Program-made: the position numbers and the translations under genes | The notes under the pieces: generated by a model | Told to the model about the DNA's origin: nothing | The model's input: the letters and a program-made list of their open reading frames with translations, nothing else | The model's database searches: none | Shown here: one piece after another, positions 28,824 to 36,902 of the stretch | Position numbering within the stretch: the stretch's first letter is position 1 | How the letters are laid out: each line of letters starts with the position of its first letter | DNA from: Jannaschia maritima | GTDB lineage: Bacteria > Pseudomonadota > Alphaproteobacteria > Rhodobacterales > Rhodobacteraceae | Assembly (NCBI RefSeq): GCF_030973515.1 | Contig: NZ_JARGZA010000007.1 | Location: forward strand, 124,001 to 188,000 | Direction: 5' to 3' | Length of the DNA stretch: 64,000 nucleotides

Positions 28824-29707
28824 GCGGCGGCCCGGTCGGCGGCCAGCAGCGCGGCGCCGCGCGCGCCGGAACTGTCGCCATGCAGTGCGCGCAGGATGCG
28901 CGGCGCCGGCTGCGGCCCCAACATGCGGGGGTGGAGGGCGTCCGTCAGCCGCTCCGTAAGGCGGTCCACCCGGGACGCGCCACCACCCAGCACGACGGCT
29001 TCGGGCGCCACTAGCAAATGCAGGTCGCGCAGCACGTCCGCCAGCACGTCGATCCAGATCGTCAGGACGTCCCCCGGCACGCCGTCCTCCACCCGGACGG
29101 GACGGCCCGTCCGCCACGACGCGATGCGTGCCAGACCCGTTCCGGAGGCATAGACCTCATTGCAGCCCGCGCGCCCGCAACAACAGTCCCACAACGGCAG
29201 GTCATGGCGGGCCAGCGCGGCGGCAGGCGCTCCGACGTGGCCCACCTCCAACGGCAGGTCGCCGTGGCGGGGGGGCGGCACGCCGTCCACGCACAGGCCC
29301 CCGCCGACCCCGGTGCCCAGGATCAGTCCCATCACGACCCGAACTCCGTCGGCGGCCCCGCCCCGCGCCTCCGACACGGCGAAGGCCGCGCCGTCGCCCA
29401 CGACCGTTACGGGCCGGCCCGCGCCCGTCGACAGGACGTCGGCGGGCAAATGACCCGTCAAGGGCACGTTCGCCGCGAACCACGCCCCCGTCCGAGGGTC
29501 CGCGAGCCCCGGCAGCGCCACGCCCACGGACACGCGCCTGCCTGCTTCGGCATCCAGCCACGCGATCAGGTCCAGCGCCGCGGTGCACAGCGCGTCGAAC
29601 GACGCGAGCGGGGTCGCCACGCGCCGCGAGGCCACGGTCGCGGCATCAGGCCCCTCGAAGAGCCGCGCCTCCATCTTCGTGCCGCCCAGGTCGATGCCCC
29701 CGATCAT
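28820..29707 (-). CDS. ROK family sugar kinase, probable N-acetylglucosamine kinase
   Basis: This 295-residue ROK kinase has the N-terminal phosphate loop IGGIDLGGTKMEAR, the substrate stretch LEVGHVG and the zinc motif CCCGRAGCNE. The GxGG adenosine region is VVLGGGASRV. Next to GH20, the natural job is to phosphorylate GlcNAc released in the cytosol. The sugar specificity is inferred from context; glucose or fructose kinase remains possible. It is the first gene of the three-gene operon. Confidence 0.85.
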   Translation of the reverse strand: MIGGIDLGGTKMEARLFEGPDAATVASRRVATPLASFDALCTAALDLIAWLDAEAGRRVSVGVALPGLADPRTGAWFAANVPLTGHLPADVLSTGAGRPVTVVGDGAAFAVSEARGGAADGVRVVMGLILGTGVGGGLCVDGVPPPRHGDLPLEVGHVGAPAAALARHDLPLWDCCCGRAGCNEVYASGTGLARIASWRTGRPVRVEDGVPGDVLTIWIDVLADVLRDLHLLVAPEAVVLGGGASRVDRLTERLTDALHPRMLGPQPAPRILRALHGDSSGARGAALLAADRAAA

Positions 29708-29815
29708 GCGCCCCTTCCGCCGCCGTTCGCGACACGTTGACCACGCCGCGCGGCGGCGCGCCAGGGGCGCACCACGACCCATGCCCGGCACCGCCGTGCG
29801 ACGGATGTCGCGAAC

Positions 29816-30778
29816 GTGACGGAAGCTCGGGTTGGCGCGGACGGTGATCGCGACTACCTCCCGACTGGAAGCGCGGGCCGGCTCCGCGGCCGGCATGCCC
29901 CCCAACCGACCCGCCGCGCCCGCCGTGGCGCCCCTCGTCCCACAGGTGCCGGAATATCCCTCTCCATACTCGTCGTCTCCTCCGAGACGCAGGACCAGCA
30001 GGACGCCCGCCGCAAGCGCAGCGGCGGCGCCTCGCACGAAAGCTTCGCCGACACGCTGCGGCAGATGCGGCCCGGCCTCCGACTGACGGACGTCAATTGC
30101 GTCGAAGGAACGCCGCCCCCGGCGCTGTCCGGATACGACGGCGCCGTGTTCGCCGGCTCACCCATCCAGATGCACGAAAACGCCCCGGAGGTCCGCAGCG
30201 CGGCGCGCTTCATGGAAGCGGTCTACGAAGCCGGCCTGCCGTCGTTCGGATCCTGCGCGGGGTTGCAGATCGCGGTGGTGGCCGCCGGCGGGTCCGTCCG
30301 CCCCCGGTCCGAAACGATGGAGGCCGCCTTCGCGCGGGGCGTGTGGCGCACGCCGGACGGCGCGGACCACCCCCTCCTGGCCGATCGGCCCGGTGCCTGG
30401 GATGCACCTGCGATGCATGCCTCCATGGTGGACCTGATGCCGGATGGCGGGACCGTCTTGGCCCGCACGCGCGCCACGCCCGTCCAGGCGGCCGAGATCC
30501 GGCGCGGGGCGGGCACGTTCTGGGGCGTGCAGTACCACCCCGAGCTGTCCCTGGCCGAGATTGCGGCCGCGCTTCGCGCCTCCGCGGACGACTTGGTCGG
30601 CCAGGGTCTGGCAGGCGACGCCGGCGACGTCGGTCGCTATGCCGATGTCCTGGACGGTCTCGACGCCGATCCCGACCGACGCGACCTGGCCTTCCGTCTC
30701 GGCTTGGACGAACAGACCACCCGCGCCGACGACAGGCGGCGCGAGATCGAGAACTTCCTGCGGATGCTGGGGGGCTGA
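29816..30778 (+). CDS. class I glutamine amidotransferase domain protein
   Basis: This encodes 320 residues as read from the only in-frame ATG. The GATase-1 domain shows nucleophile C147 (SFGSCAGLQIA) and His/Glu of the triad in WGVQYHPELS (H241, E243), as in GMP-synthase-like amidotransferases. It would hydrolyse glutamine for an unknown acceptor, with no synthase domain fused. Domain homology should begin near residue 50 (ISLSILVVSSETQ), but there is no ATG, GTG or TTG there. The first ~48 residues are Arg/Pro-rich and may not be translated. Confidence 0.8.
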   Translation: MTEARVGADGDRDYLPTGSAGRLRGRHAPQPTRRARRGAPRPTGAGISLSILVVSSETQDQQDARRKRSGGASHESFADTLRQMRPGLRLTDVNCVEGTPPPALSGYDGAVFAGSPIQMHENAPEVRSAARFMEAVYEAGLPSFGSCAGLQIAVVAAGGSVRPRSETMEAAFARGVWRTPDGADHPLLADRPGAWDAPAMHASMVDLMPDGGTVLARTRATPVQAAEIRRGAGTFWGVQYHPELSLAEIAAALRASADDLVGQGLAGDAGDVGRYADVLDGLDADPDRRDLAFRLGLDEQTTRADDRRREIENFLRMLGG

Positions 30779-30797
30779 CCGGCGAGCGGCGGGCGCA

Positions 30798-31571
30798 TCA
30801 GGGCACGGGCAGGCCCACCGCCCGCCGCCCTTCGGGCGTCTTGAGCGAGAAGTCGGTCCCCAGCCAGGCGTCCCCGGCGGGCGTCGCCAGGAAGGCGATG
30901 GCGCCGGCGACCCATTCGGGCGGTATGTGCGCGTCCCAGTCCAATCGGCTGACCGGATTGATGCCCGACGCGGCGATCTCGCGTTGCATCTGCGTGGCCA
31001 CGGTGCCGGGCGACAGGCCGATCACGCGGATGCCTTGGGCCTGCCCCTCCTGGTGGGCCACGCCGGTCAGCCGCAGGACGGCGGCCTTCGACGCGCAGTA
31101 ATGCGACCAACCTTCCAGCGCGCCGTTGGCCGCGCCCGACGATATGTTGACCACCGTGCCCCCGCCCTGCCGGGCCATCACCGGCATGACGAAGCGCAGG
31201 CCGTGATAGACGCCCTTCACGTTCACGTCGATCACCGTGGCCCAGGCCGCGGGGTCGCTGTCGACGATGCGCGCGATGGGGTCGATCAGGCCCGCATTGT
31301 TCACCAGCAGGTCGATGCGCCCCCACCGGTCCACCACCGCGTCGACCAGGGCGGCGAACCCATCCGCGTCGGCCACGTCCAGCGCGTGCGCCCAGGCCGC
31401 GTCCCCGATCTCGTCGGCCAGGGCCTTGATCGCGGCGGCGCCACGGGCGGCCAGCACGACGCGCGCGCCCAGATCGGCCAGATGGCGGGCGGCGGCGGCG
31501 CCGATCCCCCGGCTGGCCCCGGTGATCAGCGCGACCTGTCCGGACAGGTCGGGGCGGGTCGGATCGGTCAT
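30798..31571 (-). CDS. SDR family oxidoreductase
   Basis: This 257-residue short-chain dehydrogenase has the NAD(P) motif TGASRGIGAAA, the NNAG motif, Ser in ISSGAAN and the catalytic YCASK. The substrate is not evident. The ATG at 31571 (MTDPTRPDLSGQVALITG) is the usual start; a longer reading would begin with low-complexity sequence. It converges with the amidotransferase gene (19-base gap). It is divergent from the YbjN gene, with a 281-base gap in which I see no clear operator. Confidence 0.92.
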   Translation of the reverse strand: MTDPTRPDLSGQVALITGASRGIGAAAARHLADLGARVVLAARGAAAIKALADEIGDAAWAHALDVADADGFAALVDAVVDRWGRIDLLVNNAGLIDPIARIVDSDPAAWATVIDVNVKGVYHGLRFVMPVMARQGGGTVVNISSGAANGALEGWSHYCASKAAVLRLTGVAHQEGQAQGIRVIGLSPGTVATQMQREIAASGINPVSRLDWDAHIPPEWVAGAIAFLATPAGDAWLGTDFSLKTPEGRRAVGLPVP

Positions 31572-31852
31572 GGCGTCGAATCCTTCGGCAGTGGCGATCG
31601 GTCCGGCCCCCCGTCCGGGCGGCCATCGGGATCCCCCTAGCTCAATCGTCCCCAGGGCGGAACGCGGGCCTGTGCATAATGGCGGTGCAGGACGCGCACG
31701 CCCGGGCCGGGGGCGGAAACTTGGGGATAACGGAAAGGCCATCCTTTACAGCCCACCACCACCGCACCACCATATCTGGTAGGCGCAGGGCGAGCGATTC
31801 CAATCCCTGTCCGGCGTCCAACCCGTCGCGAACCCAGGGAGGATCGCACCCC

Positions 31853-32359
31853 ATGCTCCATCAGCGCAACTCATTCGCGGAAACGGGCGACCTGCACCCG
31901 ATCGACTTGGTCGAAACGGTGGCGGAAGCGCACGACTGGGACTTCGACCGCGTCGGCGACGACCAGATCGCCATGATCGTCGAAGGGCAATGGCGGACCT
32001 ATTCCGTCACCCTCGCCTGGTCGGAGGTGGACGAGACGCTGCGCCTGATCTGCTGCTTCGAGATGGCGCCCCCCGACGAATCCCTGCCCGGCCTCTACGA
32101 ACTGCTGAACCGCGCCAACGACGAATGCTGGACGGGCAACTTCACCTATTGGGCGCGCGACGACCTGATGGTGTTCCGCTATGGCCTCGTGCTGGCGGGC
32201 GGCGCGATGGCGCAGGCCGAACAGGTCAACCACCTCATCGCCGAAGCGGTGCTGGCGGGCGAACGCTTCTATCCAGCCTTCCAACTGGTCTGCTGGGGGG
32301 GCCGCACCCCGCAGGAGGCGATGCAGATCGCCATCGCGGAGGCCTACGGCCGCGCATGA
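31853..32359 (+). CDS. YbjN domain-containing protein
   Basis: This 168-residue protein has the YbjN/type III chaperone-like fold: VAEAHDWDFDRVGDDQIAM, LRLICCFEM and LYELLNRANDECWTGNFTYW. YbjN proteins are regulators or chaperone-like proteins of unclear mechanism. GGAGGA lies about 10 bases before the ATG. The stop overlaps the proC start (ATGA). It is the first gene of a four-gene chain with proC, a tRNA-binding protein and a hydroxyacid dehydrogenase. Confidence 0.88.
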   Translation: MLHQRNSFAETGDLHPIDLVETVAEAHDWDFDRVGDDQIAMIVEGQWRTYSVTLAWSEVDETLRLICCFEMAPPDESLPGLYELLNRANDECWTGNFTYWARDDLMVFRYGLVLAGGAMAQAEQVNHLIAEAVLAGERFYPAFQLVCWGGRTPQEAMQIAIAEAYGRA

Positions 32360-33153
32360 CGCGGATGGACGACGTGAACCGCCGCGGCCTGGTCCTGCTG
32401 GGCTGCGGTAAGATGGGCTCCGCCATGCTGGCCGGATGGCTGGCGGGGGGCCTGGACCCAGCTGCCGTCCACGTCGTCGACCCGGCCCCGTCGGACTGGC
32501 TGCGCGGCACGGGCGTGGTGCTGGACGGCCCCCTGCCCGACACCCCCGCCCTGACCCTGATCGCGGTCAAGCCGCAGACGATGGGCGACGCCCTGCCCGC
32601 CCTGCAGGGGTTGCGGAACACGCTGTTCGTTTCCGTCGCCGCCGGGACGACCATCGCGGCGTTCGAAGCCGCGTTCGGCCCGGATGCGCGGATCGTGCGC
32701 GCCATGCCGAACACGCCCGCCGCCGTGGGCGCGGGCATCACTGCCATCGTCGGCAACGCGAACGCCGGGGACGCCGACCTCGACCTCGCGCAGACGTTCC
32801 TGTCCGCCGTGGGCGACGTGGTACGCCTGGACGACGAGACGCAGATGGACGCCGTCACCGGCCTGTCGGGATCGGGCCCGGCCTATGTCTTCCACCTAAT
32901 CGAGGCGATGGCCGCCGCCGGCATCGCCCAGGGCCTGGCGCCCGACCTGGCCCTGCGCCTGGCACGCGCGACGGTCGCGGGCGCGGGCAAGCTTGCGCTG
33001 GACGGCGCCGATCCCGCGCAGTTGCGCCGCGACGTGACATCGCCGAACGGCACGACGCAGGCGGGGCTGGCCGTCCTGATGGACGAACTGCCCGACCTGA
33101 TGGAACGCACGGTCGCCGCCGCCGCCGACCGGTCCAGGGCGTTGCGCGGATGA
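32356..33153 (+). CDS. proC: pyrroline-5-carboxylate reductase
   Basis: This 265-residue NAD(P)H enzyme makes proline from pyrroline-5-carboxylate. Motifs are VLLGCGKMGSAMLAGWL at the N terminus, MPNTPAAVGAG, and the C-terminal family signature spanning GLSGSGPAYVF and TSPNGTTQAGL. The start overlaps the YbjN stop and the end overlaps the next gene (both ATGA), so expression is tightly coupled. Confidence 0.96.
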   Translation: MTRMDDVNRRGLVLLGCGKMGSAMLAGWLAGGLDPAAVHVVDPAPSDWLRGTGVVLDGPLPDTPALTLIAVKPQTMGDALPALQGLRNTLFVSVAAGTTIAAFEAAFGPDARIVRAMPNTPAAVGAGITAIVGNANAGDADLDLAQTFLSAVGDVVRLDDETQMDAVTGLSGSGPAYVFHLIEAMAAAGIAQGLAPDLALRLARATVAGAGKLALDGADPAQLRRDVTSPNGTTQAGLAVLMDELPDLMERTVAAAADRSRALRG

Positions 33154-33488
33154 CCCCGATCACCTTCGACGACTTCCAAGCGGTCGACATCCGCGTGGGC
33201 ACGATCGTCCGGGCCGAACCCTTCCCCGAAGCCCGCAAGCCCGCGATCAAGATGTGGATCGACTTCGGTCCCGAACTGGGGGAGCGCAAGACCTCCGCCC
33301 AGGTCACGGCGCATTACGCGCCGGGCACCCTGATCGGGCGGCAGGTCGTCGCCGTCGTGAACTTCCCGCCCCGCCAGATCGGCCCCTTCATGTCCGAGGT
33401 CCTGGTCCTCGGCCTGCCCGACCGCGCGGGCGAGGTGGTGCTGCTGGCCCCCGACCAGCCCGTCCCCGAAGGCGGGCGAATGCACTGA
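33150..33488 (+). CDS. tRNA-binding domain protein, CsaA-like
   Basis: This 112-residue single OB-fold of the EMAP/CsaA type has DIRVGTIVRAEPFPEARKPA, QVTAHYAPGTLIGRQVVAVV and the end LAPDQPVPEGGRMH. CsaA binds tRNA and has been proposed to assist protein export; the role here is unknown. It overlaps proC by ATGA. The hydroxyacid dehydrogenase gene begins 2 bases after its stop. Confidence 0.9.
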   Translation: MTPITFDDFQAVDIRVGTIVRAEPFPEARKPAIKMWIDFGPELGERKTSAQVTAHYAPGTLIGRQVVAVVNFPPRQIGPFMSEVLVLGLPDRAGEVVLLAPDQPVPEGGRMH

Positions 33489-33490
33489 CG

Positions 33491-34435
33491 ATGGACCGCC
33501 TGCTGATATCGCGTGCCCTGCCCGACAGCGTCATGGACGCCGCCCGCGACCGGTTCGACGTGACCTGCCGCGACACGACCCTGCCGATGGACCGGGCCGA
33601 ATGCCGCGCGGCGCTGGTCGGATACGACGTCGTCCTGCCCACCCTGGGCGATGCCTTCGGGGCGGACGCCTTCGACGGCCCCGTTCGCGCGAAGGGGCTG
33701 GCGAACTTCGGCGTGGGCTTCGACCACATCGACGTCGCCGCCGCCCGCGCCGCGGGGTTGGCGGTGACGAACACGCCCGGCGCCGTGACCGACGCCACCG
33801 CCGACATCGCGATGATGCTGATCCTAATGACCGCCCGCCGCGCCGCGGAAGGCGAACGGCTGGTCCGGGCGGGTGACTGGTCCGGATGGCACCCCGTGCA
33901 AATGCTGGGACGATCCGTGTCGGGGTCCACCCTGGGCGTGATCGGCATGGGCCGCATCGGGCAGGCCGTCGCCAAGCGGGCGCGGGACGGGTTCGGGATG
34001 CGCGTCCTCTTCCACAACCGTTCCACCAAGGCGGTGGACGGGGCCGAACAGGTCGCCACCGTCGCGGACCTGTGCGCCGCATCCGACGTCGTCGTCGTGG
34101 CCGCCGCCGCCACGCCGGGCACCCACCACATCGTCGACGCCCGCGCCCTGTCCGCCATGCGCCCCCATGCCCATCTGGTGAACATCGCCCGCGGAAACCT
34201 GGTGGACGAGGCCGCGCTGATCGATGCCTTGCGATCGGGCCGCATCGCGGGCGCGGGCCTCGACGTCTACGAACGCGAACCCCGGGTCCCCGACGCCCTA
34301 CGCGCCCTGCCCAACGTCACGCTGCTGCCCCATCTGGGCACCGCGACCCTCGCCGTGCGCGAGGACATGGGCCGCATGGCGCTCGACAACGCGGCGGCCA
34401 TCGCCGAAGGCCGCGACCCGCCGAACCCCGTCTGA
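33491..34435 (+). CDS. D-isomer-specific 2-hydroxyacid dehydrogenase
   Basis: This 314-residue NAD(P)-dependent enzyme has the Rossmann motif GVIGMGRIGQAV and catalytic Arg, Glu and His in NIARGNLVDE, DVYEREP and LLPHLGTAT. Closest in pattern to glycerate/glyoxylate reductases. It would reduce glyoxylate or hydroxypyruvate, but specificity is not certain. It is the last gene of the YbjN-proC-csaA chain, 60 bases before the ccdAB pair, which it does not resemble in base composition. Confidence 0.88.
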   Translation: MDRLLISRALPDSVMDAARDRFDVTCRDTTLPMDRAECRAALVGYDVVLPTLGDAFGADAFDGPVRAKGLANFGVGFDHIDVAAARAAGLAVTNTPGAVTDATADIAMMLILMTARRAAEGERLVRAGDWSGWHPVQMLGRSVSGSTLGVIGMGRIGQAVAKRARDGFGMRVLFHNRSTKAVDGAEQVATVADLCAASDVVVVAAAATPGTHHIVDARALSAMRPHAHLVNIARGNLVDEAALIDALRSGRIAGAGLDVYEREPRVPDALRALPNVTLLPHLGTATLAVREDMGRMALDNAAAIAEGRDPPNPV

Positions 34436-34495
34436 CGGAACCTCTGACGGACGCCGCGCGGGACCATACCTTCGCGCCATACACGGAGGTTCGCC

Positions 34496-34744
34496 ATGAA
34501 CGCCCAACCACCACGCCGCATTCAAGTTCAACTCGACGCCGACTTGCTCGATCGAGCCGAAGAGTTGGGTGTTGACATGGACGATGCCGTTCTCGACGGC
34601 ATGCGCATCGCCGTCGAACGCGCGGAAGGGCGGGCAAGGCGGAAACGGTGGGCGATGGAGAATCGCGGATCGCTCGAGGCCTGGGGCGAGTGGGTCGAGC
34701 GCAATGGGTTGCTTCTATCGGATCTCGCGGTGACGAAGCTCTGA
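34496..34744 (+). CDS. ccdA: CcdA-type antitoxin
   Basis: This 82-residue protein has an N-terminal ribbon-helix-helix DNA-binding segment (RIQVQLDADLLDRAEELGV) and the C-terminal toxin-wrapping tail with the CcdA signature NRGSLEAWGEWVERNGLLLS. It should neutralise CcdB and repress its own promoter. GGAGG lies 6 bases before the ATG. The sequence is visibly less GC-rich than its flanks, a sign of acquisition. The stop overlaps the ccdB start by one base. Confidence 0.88.
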   Translation: MNAQPPRRIQVQLDADLLDRAEELGVDMDDAVLDGMRIAVERAEGRARRKRWAMENRGSLEAWGEWVERNGLLLSDLAVTKL

Positions 34745-35016
34745 TGGCAAGATACGATGTCTACCGCTTGCGAGATGGACGACATGTATTGGACGTGCAA
34801 TCCGATTTCGTCTACGGAACGAAGACGCGAACCGTCGTCCCGCTACAGGAGCCTGCCGATGTTCCAGACGCGACGCCTCACTTGCATCCGCGTATCAAGA
34901 TCGACACCCGCGAACTCACCATTATGACCCATCTGATCGCCGCCGTTCCAGAAGCTGGGTTAAAGGAGCCGATCGCCAACCTCGACGACCATTCCGACGC
35001 CATCACCCGCGCCTAG
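34744..35016 (+). CDS. ccdB: CcdB-type gyrase toxin, probably truncated
   Basis: This 90-residue CcdB-family protein (ARYDVYRLRDGRHVLDVQSD; TRTVVPLQEP; MTHLIAAVPEAGL) normally poisons DNA gyrase. An in-frame TAG at 35014-35016 ends it. The same frame continues with codons for DTLLTDW and then TGA at 35038-35040, exactly the C-terminal end expected for this family (98 residues, with one TAG at a Leu-like position). The C terminus is the part of F-plasmid CcdB needed to kill gyrase. The toxin is therefore probably inactive, unless the amber is suppressed. Confidence 0.82.
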   Translation: MARYDVYRLRDGRHVLDVQSDFVYGTKTRTVVPLQEPADVPDATPHLHPRIKIDTRELTIMTHLIAAVPEAGLKEPIANLDDHSDAITRA

Positions 35017-35026
35017 GATACGCTCC

Positions 35027-35443
35027 TCACCGACTGGTGACGCCGCGCACGACCAGTTCTCGATACCCCGACACGGCGCAGCCCTCGCGTGCGAAGGCCA
35101 CGTCCTCCAGCGACACCGCCACCACCTCCGCGGTGGTGTGGATCGCCGATCCCGGCAGCAGGTGCCCGCCCCGCACCCGCCCGTCCCCGTCCGCCAGGCT
35201 CAGATGCAGGTGCTGTCCCTGCGGATCCACCGTGCCGACCAGCGATACGATCTCGAACCGGCCGTCATACGCCGTGCCCGCGTCCCGGTCCGCATGGCGC
35301 AGGCGGCACCGCGTCAGCGAGCCCACGCAGGTGACGATCGCCATGGCTCGCGCCCCCGCCTCCGCCCGGACGGCCTGCAGGCCTTCGATCAGGTCGGTTC
35401 CCGGCATCAGCCGGAAGGCCAGGAACCGCCCCCGGCTCTCCAT
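35027..35443 (-). CDS. PPC/DUF296 domain protein
   Basis: This 138-residue PPC (DUF296) single-domain protein begins FLAFRLMPGTDLIEGLQAVR. It has IVTCVGSLTRCRLRHAD, the metal-site-like HLHLSLADGDGRVRGGHLL and an ALED-like end (AVSLEDVAF). In plants this domain is fused to AT-hooks; the bacterial single-domain versions are trimeric and of unknown role. The ATG overlaps the dehydrogenase stop by one base. Its 3' end overlaps the ancestral end of ccdB. Confidence 0.82.
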   Translation of the reverse strand: MESRGRFLAFRLMPGTDLIEGLQAVRAEAGARAMAIVTCVGSLTRCRLRHADRDAGTAYDGRFEIVSLVGTVDPQGQHLHLSLADGDGRVRGGHLLPGSAIHTTAEVVAVSLEDVAFAREGCAVSGYRELVVRGVTSR

Positions 35444-36897
35444 CAGATCCCGTCGATGCAGACGTACTTGGTTTCCAGGTAATCCTCCAACCCCTGCGAT
35501 CCGCCTTCCTTGCCCAGACCGGATTCCTTCACGCCGCCGAACGGCGCCTCCACGGTGGTGATCAGACCCGAATTGATCCCGATCATGCCGTATTGCAGCC
35601 CCTCGTTCAGCCGGAAGGCGCGGCCCAGATTGGTCGTATAGGCATAGCAGGCCAGCCCATAGACCGTGGCGTTCGCCATGGCGATCGCCTCCGCCTCCGT
35701 GTCGAAGCGGAAGACCGGCGCCAGGGGGCCGAAGATCTCGTCGGTGGCGAAGTCCATGGCCTGCGTGGCCCCCGTCACGACCGTCGGCTCGAAGAACGTG
35801 CCGCCCAGATCGTGCCGCTTGCCGCCCGTGACGACCGTGCCGCCCTTGGCCGTTGCGTCGGCCACGAACCCTTCGACCTTCTCGACCGCATCCCCGTCGA
35901 TCATCGGCCCCTGCTCGACGCCCGCGTCGCGCCCGTCGCCCACCTTCAACGCCTTCGTCGCATCCACCAGCTTCGCCACGAACGCGTCGTGGATGCCGGA
36001 TTGCACATAGATGCGGTTCGCACATACGCAGGTCTGCCCCGCGTTGCGGAACTTCGACACCATCGCGCCCTGCACGGCGGCATCCAGATCGGCGTCGTCG
36101 AACACGATGAAGGGCGCGTTGCCGCCCAACTCCATGCTGACCTTCTTCACGGTGTCGGCGGACCCACGGATCAGCTCCTTGCCCACTTCGGTGGACCCGG
36201 TGAAGGTGATCTTGCGCACCTCCGGCGCCTCCATCATCGCGCCCGCGATCTCGCGCGCGGACCCGGTGACGACGTTCACCACCCCCGCGGGATAGCCCAC
36301 CTCCTCGCACAGCGCCCCCCAGGCCAGGCCGCTATAGGGCGTGGCCGTCGCGGGCTTGGCGACCACCGTGCAGCCGGCGGCCAGGGCGGGCGCCAGCTTG
36401 CGCGCCAGCATGGAGGACGGGAAGTTCCAGGGCGTGATCATGCCCACCACCCCGATGGCGTGCTTCGTCACCAGGATACGGCGGCCGTTCACGCCGGCAG
36501 GCACGATCTCGCCCTTCGCGCGGCGGGCTTCCTCGGCGAACCAGCGGACGTACTGAGCGCCGATGGCGATCTCGCCCTTCGCCTCCGCCAGCGGCTTGCC
36601 CATCTCGACGGTCAACAGTTCGGCCAGCGTCGCCTGGTTGTCCATCAACGCGTCGTGCAGCTTCCACAGCAGTGCGCAGCGCTCCATCAGCGCGGTGTCG
36701 CGGAACCCCGGGAACGCGGCATGGGCGGCGGCGATGGCACGTGCCGTCTCGGCCCGTCCGCCCTTCGGAACGGTGCCGATCACGGACCCGTCCACCGGGT
36801 TCGTCACGTCGATGGTCCCGCCCCCGTCCGCGCCGACCCAGTCGCCGCCGATCAGGTTCGCCTCGCGCCGATACGTCGTATAGCCGCCATCCAGCAT
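35443..36897 (-). CDS. gabD: NAD(P)-dependent succinate-semialdehyde dehydrogenase
   Basis: This 484-residue aldehyde dehydrogenase oxidises succinate semialdehyde to succinate. Motifs are ITPWNFPSSMLARKLAPAL, catalytic Glu in SMELGGNAPFIVF and catalytic Cys in NAGQTCVCANR. The C-terminal SGLGKEGGSQGLEDYLETKY is typical of GabD. I chose the ATG at 36897 because GAAGGGG sits 8 bases upstream. A GTG at 36906 would overlap the galM stop (GTGA) and is the alternative. Related semialdehydes are possible substrates. Confidence 0.9.
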   Translation of the reverse strand: MLDGGYTTYRREANLIGGDWVGADGGGTIDVTNPVDGSVIGTVPKGGRAETARAIAAAHAAFPGFRDTALMERCALLWKLHDALMDNQATLAELLTVEMGKPLAEAKGEIAIGAQYVRWFAEEARRAKGEIVPAGVNGRRILVTKHAIGVVGMITPWNFPSSMLARKLAPALAAGCTVVAKPATATPYSGLAWGALCEEVGYPAGVVNVVTGSAREIAGAMMEAPEVRKITFTGSTEVGKELIRGSADTVKKVSMELGGNAPFIVFDDADLDAAVQGAMVSKFRNAGQTCVCANRIYVQSGIHDAFVAKLVDATKALKVGDGRDAGVEQGPMIDGDAVEKVEGFVADATAKGGTVVTGGKRHDLGGTFFEPTVVTGATQAMDFATDEIFGPLAPVFRFDTEAEAIAMANATVYGLACYAYTTNLGRAFRLNEGLQYGMIGINSGLITTVEAPFGGVKESGLGKEGGSQGLEDYLETKYVCIDGI

Positions 36898-36902
36898 GGC
36901 CT

